From an uncultured Clostridia bacterium (GTDB taxonomy: Bacteria; Bacillota; Clostridia; Christensenellales; UBA1242), in contig CALVUB010000023.1 of the NCBI GenBank assembly GCA_944363385.1, positions 1 through 11,391 of the forward strand: a stretch of DNA of 11,391 nucleotides, in the 5' to 3' direction. The notes below the pieces were generated by a model, which was given only the letters and a program-made list of their open reading frames with translations, was not told where the DNA came from and searched no databases. Shown here in pieces: positions 7,236 to 11,391 of this stretch; the first letter of the stretch is position 1; every line of letters starts with the position of its first letter. The position numbers and the translations under genes are program-made.

Positions 7236-7264
7236 ATTTTATAAAAATAACAAAAAAATGTCAA
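7236..7264 (-). promoter_or_regulatory. gpmI: Promoter of gpmI
   Basis: On the minus strand, TTGACA (7264-7259), a 17-base spacer and TAAAAT (7241-7236) form a strong sigma-A promoter, with transcription expected to begin near 7229. It lies in the 120-base gap after ttcA, so gpmI need not depend on ttcA transcription. No convincing terminator is seen between the two genes. Confidence 0.75.
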
Positions 7265-7328
7265 TTTTTAAGCAATTTTTTAATAAAAATCAACAAATTT
7301 TCTTCTAATTCATCGAAAAACAATGCTT

Positions 7329-8030
7329 TTAGAAGAGGTTGTATCTATCTTTATGTATAATCGCGCTAAACAACTTTTCCTTGCTTGAAGGGTAGTTTTT
7401 TTCAAGCATTGTAAGCAGTTTTTTTGCCTTTTCTCGTTCAGTGTGTTTGTCGGCAGGACAAGGGTTGTGAAGAACAGGAAAGTTTTTGCTGAGAGAGGTT
7501 AAATCTTTTTCTTCAACATATAAAAGTGGTCTTATCACAGTTATGTCAGTTTTAGAAAGGTAAGTTTTGGCTTTGAAAGTTGACAGCCTTCCTTCAAAGA
7601 AAAGAGAAAGCAAAAAGGTTTCAATAAGGTCATCTCGATGATGCCCTAAAGCCACTTTGTTGCAACCAAGCTCTTTGGCTTTGCTGTTTAAAAGTCCGCG
7701 TCTTAAGTTTGCACAAAGAGAGCAAGGATTTTTTTCTTTGCGAATTTCAAAAACAATTTCAAAGACATTTGAAGGGACTATCACAAGTGGCACTTCAAGT
7801 TTGTCACAAAAATCTTTAAGAGCTGAAAAGTCATTTTGCCCGTTTGTTAGGTCAACCGAAATTGCAATAATTTCAAATTTTGGAAAGATATATTTTTGAT
7901 ATTCTTTGAGGGCGACTAAAAGGCTTAAACTGTCTTTTCCACCAGACAGTCCAACCGCGACTTTGTCGTCTTCTTCAAGCAAAGTATGCTCTTCAACTGC
8001 TTTTCTCATTAAACTTAAAATTTTTCTCAT
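7329..8030 (-). CDS. ttcA: TtcA-type tRNA 2-thiocytidine synthetase (PP-loop ATPase)
   Basis: A 233-residue cytoplasmic protein of the TtcA/TilS PP-loop group, which activates a tRNA base with ATP and replaces oxygen with sulfur, at C32 in the characterised TtcA. The ATP-pyrophosphatase loop SGGKDS is at 29-34. CSLC gives C103 and C106, and HNPCPAD gives C191, matching the three cysteines that hold the Fe-S cluster in TtcA. LGHHRDD (128-134) is the second conserved ATP-site motif. The start is placed at 8030 because GAGGA (8039-8035) lies just upstream. An in-frame ATG at 8078 would add 16 residues (MIFFIFYY...) that look like translated AT-rich leader. The protein is short for TtcA (about 310 in E. 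coli), lacking a long C-terminal tail. Family assignment is firm; the exact target base in this organism is inferred. Confidence 0.9.
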   Translation of the reverse strand: MRKILSLMRKAVEEHTLLEEDDKVAVGLSGGKDSLSLLVALKEYQKYIFPKFEIIAISVDLTNGQNDFSALKDFCDKLEVPLVIVPSNVFEIVFEIRKEKNPCSLCANLRRGLLNSKAKELGCNKVALGHHRDDLIETFLLSLFFEGRLSTFKAKTYLSKTDITVIRPLLYVEEKDLTSLSKNFPVLHNPCPADKHTEREKAKKLLTMLEKNYPSSKEKLFSAIIHKDRYNLF

Positions 8031-8034
8031 AATT

Positions 8035-8039
8035 TCCTC
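8035..8039 (-). promoter_or_regulatory. ttcA: Ribosome binding site that sets the ttcA start
   Basis: On the minus strand GAGGA is followed by AATT and ATG (8030-8028). It is the only Shine-Dalgarno sequence near the possible starts, which argues against the upstream ATG at 8078. Confidence 0.75.
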
Positions 8040-8261
8040 AATTTTTCTTTTTTCATAATAAAATATAAAAAAAATCAAAAAAACAAAAAAAACATGAAAA
8101 AATCATAAAAAAATTGTAAATTATCATTTTTTAGCCATTTTTTCTTGTTTTTTCATGAGGTTTTAAATTGAATTAAAAATTATTAAAAAAATTTAAAATT
8201 TAAAAATTTAAAAAATAAAAATAAAAACATCAAAATAAATGGTCTAATAATTTCAAAATTT
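8040..8261. other. AT-rich divergent intergenic region
   Basis: Between the ttcA leader and the lipoprotein promoter the DNA is almost entirely A and T. Long A tracts (8070-8110) and alternating A and T tracts (8163-8240) are present, likely to be bent. An inverted repeat CATGAAAAAA (8093-8102) / TTTTTTCATG (8148-8157) is spaced by 45 bases. No gene or clear promoter for ttcA can be singled out in this low-complexity stretch. Confidence 0.6.
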
Positions 8262-8263
8262 AT

Positions 8264-8292
8264 TTGACAAATTTAGACATAAAAAGTATACT
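8264..8292 (+). promoter_or_regulatory. Near-consensus sigma-A promoter of the lipoprotein gene
   Basis: TTGACA (8264-8269), a 17-base spacer and TATACT (8287-8292) make this the best promoter in the window. Transcription should start near 8299, leaving a leader of about 82 bases before the ATG at 8381. Confidence 0.9.
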
Positions 8293-8298
8293 TTTTAT
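8279..8298. promoter_or_regulatory. 20-bp perfect palindrome over the -10 box (possible operator)
   Basis: ATAAAAAGTATACTTTTTAT reads identically on both strands and is centred between 8288 and 8289, inside the -10 hexamer. Such placement is typical of repressor operators. A repressor is not encoded nearby, and the AT-rich composition raises the chance of coincidence. Confidence 0.5.
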
Positions 8299-8303
8299 AA
8301 AGG

Positions 8304-8327
8304 TCGACAGAAGACCTCTTTTGTCGA
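8304..8327 (+). promoter_or_regulatory. 5'-leader hairpin of the lipoprotein mRNA
   Basis: Arms TCGACAGAAG (8304-8313) and CTTTTGTCGA (8318-8327) form ten pairs (one G-U) over the loop ACCT, starting about five bases from the predicted transcript start. A shorter competing stem AGGTC (8301-8305) / GACCT (8313-8317) overlaps it. No T run follows, so it is not a terminator. A 5' stabilising stem or binding site is possible. Confidence 0.6.
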
Positions 8328-8370
8328 GCAATTTTGTGTTTAATATTTTTCAAATTACAAATATTAAACA

Positions 8371-8376
8371 AGGAGG
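8371..8376 (+). promoter_or_regulatory. Ribosome binding site that sets the lipoprotein start
   Basis: AGGAGG lies four bases before ATG 8381, which begins a clear lipoprotein signal peptide. A possible in-frame TTG at 8264 is inside the -35 box and cannot be on the transcript. Confidence 0.9.
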
Positions 8377-8380
8377 CAGA

Positions 8381-11344
8381 ATGAAAAAATTTATTGTTGC
8401 ATTCTTAGGTTTGTTTATGATGCTTGGTGCATCCATTCTTTATGCGTGCGGTCCAACAAAAATAGAGCTTAACCTTTCAACGCAAAGCGTTTCGCTTCAG
8501 CTTAATGGAGAGGAGGTTGACAGGTCTACAGCTATCACTGTGGATATAACAGGAACAGACGACCAGTCTGTGTCTTTAGATTTTGTTTATGATGATGATA
8601 TTGCTTCTGCCACCTTATCTCAAAATAGTGAAGGTCAAAATGTGATAACAATAACCGCCCACAATGAAGGTAACACTGAACTTGTTGTTATGACAAAACA
8701 AGGAAGTGTAAAAAAGACGGTTAGCATTGAGGTTTATAATGAAGTGACCTCTATGGCTGAAAAAACTGAAGAAATTGAAGTAGGAGGTAAAAGTTCAAGA
8801 TATCTAGTTAAAAATGGAACATTTCAAATGCTTGAGCAGGACAAACTTCTTTCTTTTACTCCATCAACAAGCACAAGAAAAAATGTGAATTGGACTTTTG
8901 AGGCAAACGGCACAACTGAATATGATGGCGCAATCATTTCAGGCAATCAAATTTTTGTGCCAGACACTTTTGCTGGTGACGAGATTGTTTTAAGAGCCAC
9001 CTCAGCAAATAATTCTGATGTATTTACCACCGTGACTTTGCCTTGTATTGACCAAATCAATGTTTCAAATATTCGAATAGGTGCATCAATTTATGAAACT
9101 TCGGGCTTTGACTTTACAACCACCACAGAGGGCACAGCCTTAGGCGAGGTCTCTGTTGAAATCACGCCCAACATTTCGCAATATTTAGGTTCTGAAACTG
9201 ACAGACCATTTGAAAATGCGGCTTACATAATGGTTGAAACAACTCTTGCAGAAGGTTTTGAGCTTATTCCAATGGTTACCGATGTTTATGGCATCCAAAC
9301 CGACCTTTTGAAGGTGGTAAGTGACAGCAAGACATCAAATGGATATATCTATCGAGTTTTTGCAAAATCAAACACTTCGGTAAATCAAAACTTTTATGTA
9401 TCTTTCAAAGTGGGTTACTCTGATTATGACTACAGCGTTGACATTTCTTCTGCTTTTGCTGATGTTGGAGAAGAATATGGCAGAATAACAGTTGAGGCAG
9501 CTGAAAAAATCAAAAAGATTTCGGTTTATAAAAACAGTGCTGATGCCACACTTAACACTCAAACGCTTTACTCTCAGTATTCAAACTATTTAAATTCAGG
9601 TTATGGTCAGCTTTTTAAAGTTTCGCTCACCCCAGACACCGTTTTGTGGGCTGAAGACAATCAGCCTGCTAGCGGAAATTACATCATAACTGTGCAAGCT
9701 TTTGATGAAAGTGAGGTTATTCCAGTTCAAGCCTTTTATCGCTCAAATGGCGTTTATATGCCAATCAGTTTTACGCTTCAAGATGAGCAATGGATTTCTG
9801 AAGAAATATCAAGCACCTCTTCAAAGACCTTTGAGCATAGCCTTTATCTAAAAGCAAACCCAGAATATTTTGAAGCTAACAATTTAACCTCTAAAGAGGG
9901 CATAACTCTCACATTTAGTTCAGTTGACAATTCTCGTGCAACAAAAGCCGTGATAAATGCCAAAATTGTTCAAACTTCCAATGAAATTTCTATTTCTGGT
10001 TCTGACGAGACAGGAGAAACTGTTTCAGAAATAATTCTTAATAGCACAACTGCTGTTTCCACGCCGTTCTACTTTATTTTGCATGGTCAGACCACTGTTG
10101 ATGGGCTTTCAATAAGTTCAAACAGTCAATATGTTGATATAAGCGAGCCAAAATTTGTTTCACTAAGTAATGATGGTGAAAATGTGAGATTTGTTGTTGA
10201 TGTAACTTTAAAAGAAAACTATGTTGGGCTTACAAACAGCTCAAGCTCCTTTACTATTGTTCATGAAAACGGCATGCAAAGTCAGCCAATCACTTTAAAC
10301 ATTTATTTCCCACTTACAGATGCTTCTGTGACGGCAAATAATACATCTGCTTCAATTGTTTTAAACGACAACAGAAATTATATCGTTGAAAATGGAGCTG
10401 TAAACTTAAACGGCTCACTTTCAGCTGGCATTTTGATGCTTAAAAATGGAACAACAACACCACTTATGCACAGCTTTAATAAAAGTTCAAACGGAAATAT
10501 GGCTGAAGCGTCTGTTTCTGTGGGTGTTTACGATTATGTTGAAGGCGAAATCTCTCTTGAGGAATACCTGTCTTTGTTTGCCAATAATAATGGAGATTTA
10601 GAAGAAAACTTAAACACTATCATTGAGAGAGCGGAGGAGCAAAACACAGCAAGTGCAATTGTGGCCTTTGATAGTTTTGCAAATGACGCGATCAGAACAA
10701 AAAAGGCGGGCTATACATACATTGTTTTCACTTACGAAGGTATTGGAATAGGTGGAGGAGATGCAACTTTTAAAAGAATTGTGCTTGTTCACTCTTATAG
10801 TGCAGTTGAAAGTTTTGCAATCACACCTTCAAGCGACAGAAATTTCTCTCTTTATGCAAGTGATTCTGTGGGAGAAACTGGTGGCGAGATTAAAAAAACA
10901 ATCAGAGTTTCATATTCTTCAAGCGACATCACTTACAGAGATAGCGACAACTTTGAGTTTAGAACTGTTTTTGGTAAAGAGACATATACAGGAAGGTTTG
11001 ACCCATACACTCATCAAGTTGTTTGGAATGGATATGAAGCAAACAAGTCTCCTGTAGATGCATATTATCAAATTTTAAATGTAAATCCTCAAGCAACCTA
11101 TATCGAATTTACAATTTACGCGCTCTCTACAAATGGAGTGCAAAACAGCCCTCAAATACTTTATCTTGATTATCACTTAACAAGCGAAGATGCCTCTCTT
11201 AACTTGGCTGGGCTCACAGGTTCAACCTCGCCATATCAAGCAGTTTTAAGTTTCACACTTATCAATGCTGACCGAGTTGAAGAGGTGACTATTGACGGAA
11301 TTGATGATGAAGGCATATATTTTGAAATTGGCTCTTTGACTTAA
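8381..11344 (+). CDS. Large surface lipoprotein with Ig-like domains, probably cut short by an in-frame TAA
   Basis: From ATG 8381 the frame encodes 987 residues to TAA 11342-11344. Residues 1-22 are a lipoprotein signal peptide (MKKF, hydrophobic core) with a lipobox-like ILYAC, so Cys23 would be lipidated and the protein held on the outer face of the membrane. Residues 27-119 look like a bacterial Ig-like (BIG2-type) domain: VSLQLNGEEV, DITGTDDQSVSLDF, NVITITAHNEGNTELVV. A second such segment covers about 133-228 (VNWTFEANGTTE...GDEIVLRATSANN). The rest is beta-rich, Ser/Thr/Asn-rich sequence without a catalytic motif I can see. It has only one other early cysteine, C221. A role in adhesion, glycan binding or surface display is inferred. 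After the stop the same frame continues open for 15 codons to the window edge with similar composition, so the native gene is probably longer. The gene has its own strong promoter and ribosome site. Confidence 0.82.
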   Translation: MKKFIVAFLGLFMMLGASILYACGPTKIELNLSTQSVSLQLNGEEVDRSTAITVDITGTDDQSVSLDFVYDDDIASATLSQNSEGQNVITITAHNEGNTELVVMTKQGSVKKTVSIEVYNEVTSMAEKTEEIEVGGKSSRYLVKNGTFQMLEQDKLLSFTPSTSTRKNVNWTFEANGTTEYDGAIISGNQIFVPDTFAGDEIVLRATSANNSDVFTTVTLPCIDQINVSNIRIGASIYETSGFDFTTTTEGTALGEVSVEITPNISQYLGSETDRPFENAAYIMVETTLAEGFELIPMVTDVYGIQTDLLKVVSDSKTSNGYIYRVFAKSNTSVNQNFYVSFKVGYSDYDYSVDISSAFADVGEEYGRITVEAAEKIKKISVYKNSADATLNTQTLYSQYSNYLNSGYGQLFKVSLTPDTVLWAEDNQPASGNYIITVQAFDESEVIPVQAFYRSNGVYMPISFTLQDEQWISEEISSTSSKTFEHSLYLKANPEYFEANNLTSKEGITLTFSSVDNSRATKAVINAKIVQTSNEISISGSDETGETVSEIILNSTTAVSTPFYFILHGQTTVDGLSISSNSQYVDISEPKFVSLSNDGENVRFVVDVTLKENYVGLTNSSSSFTIVHENGMQSQPITLNIYFPLTDASVTANNTSASIVLNDNRNYIVENGAVNLNGSLSAGILMLKNGTTTPLMHSFNKSSNGNMAEASVSVGVYDYVEGEISLEEYLSLFANNNGDLEENLNTIIERAEEQNTASAIVAFDSFANDAIRTKKAGYTYIVFTYEGIGIGGGDATFKRIVLVHSYSAVESFAITPSSDRNFSLYASDSVGETGGEIKKTIRVSYSSSDITYRDSDNFEFRTVFGKETYTGRFDPYTHQVVWNGYEANKSPVDAYYQILNVNPQATYIEFTIYALSTNGVQNSPQILYLDYHLTSEDASLNLAGLTGSTSPYQAVLSFTLINADRVEEVTIDGIDDEGIYFEIGSLT

Positions 11345-11391
11345 ACCTCTCAATATGTGATTGTTCAGACTTCGCCTGACAGCGCAAGAAA
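11345..11391 (+). other. Open in-frame continuation after the lipoprotein stop (partial)
   Basis: In the frame of the lipoprotein gene the bases after TAA read TSQYVIVQTSPDSAR and stay open to the window end. The other two plus frames hit stops. The text resembles the beta-rich Ser/Thr sequence before the stop. It is read as the displaced 3' part of the same gene, extending beyond the window. Confidence 0.5.

Noticed and set aside
8027..8056. Nine-codon upstream frame overlapping the ttcA start as ATGA
   Set aside because: It has no ribosome site and sits in A/T-tract DNA, so chance is the simplest explanation.
8031..8078. Longer ttcA start at 8078
   Set aside because: The extra 16 residues look like translated AT-rich leader, and a GAGGA ribosome site precedes the ATG at 8030.
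8264..8380. Upstream TTG start adding 39 residues to the lipoprotein
   Set aside because: The TTG lies in the -35 box of the promoter, and a signal peptide preceded by AGGAGG starts at 8381.
10752..11057. Second plus-strand open frame inside the lipoprotein gene
   Set aside because: It lies wholly inside the lipoprotein frame, has no ribosome site and shows no recognisable domain, so it is a shadow frame.
1..11391. CRISPR array, toxin-antitoxin pair, restriction or phage defence genes
   Set aside because: No regularly spaced repeats and no proteins with the relevant motifs were found on either strand.

Overview
The window looks like chromosome from a low-GC, Gram-positive-type anaerobe, most likely an uncultured member of the Clostridia. 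This is inferred from sigma-A-type promoters, AGGAGG-type ribosome binding sites, a lipoprotein signal peptide, a cofactor-independent phosphoglycerate mutase, a Fe-S type TtcA protein and AT-rich intergenic DNA. TGG encodes tryptophan and TGA is not read through, so the standard bacterial code applies.

Layout. Positions 1-72 hold the last codons of an unrecognised gene, followed by a strong hairpin terminator (98-130). The stretch 131-492 carries no gene, but it contains an isolated tRNA 3' end (T arm, acceptor strand and CCA) with no matching 5' half. Next come four rightward genes. The first is an HD-domain nucleotidase-like gene (493-1009) broken by a frameshift at or near a run of eight G. 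The second is an exported polysaccharide deacetylase (1079-1906). The third is an 873-residue surface protein with a transglutaminase-like domain, a row of about 75-residue beta repeats and a C-terminal membrane anchor (1971-4592). The fourth is an MscS-type channel with a long basic tail (4648-5709).

Two leftward genes follow. gpmI (5706-7208) converges on the MscS gene so tightly that their stop codons overlap inside one shared bidirectional terminator. A ttcA-type tRNA thiolation gene (7329-8030) lies behind it. A divergent AT-rich intergenic region (8031-8380) contains a near-consensus promoter, a 20-bp perfect palindrome over its -10 box and a hairpin leader. It drives a large Ig-like surface lipoprotein (8381-11344). 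That protein stops at a TAA, yet its reading frame continues with protein-like sequence to the window edge, so the gene is probably interrupted or continues outside.

The deacetylase, transglutaminase-like protein, MscS channel and lipoprotein together suggest a locus for cell-envelope modification, surface display and turgor response, with housekeeping genes between them. No CRISPR array, insertion sequence, restriction system or known defence system was seen. The features most worth following are the 3' nonsense codon, the G8 frameshift, the leaderless-looking starts of the two exported-protein genes, the palindromic promoter and the repeat-bearing transglutaminase protein.
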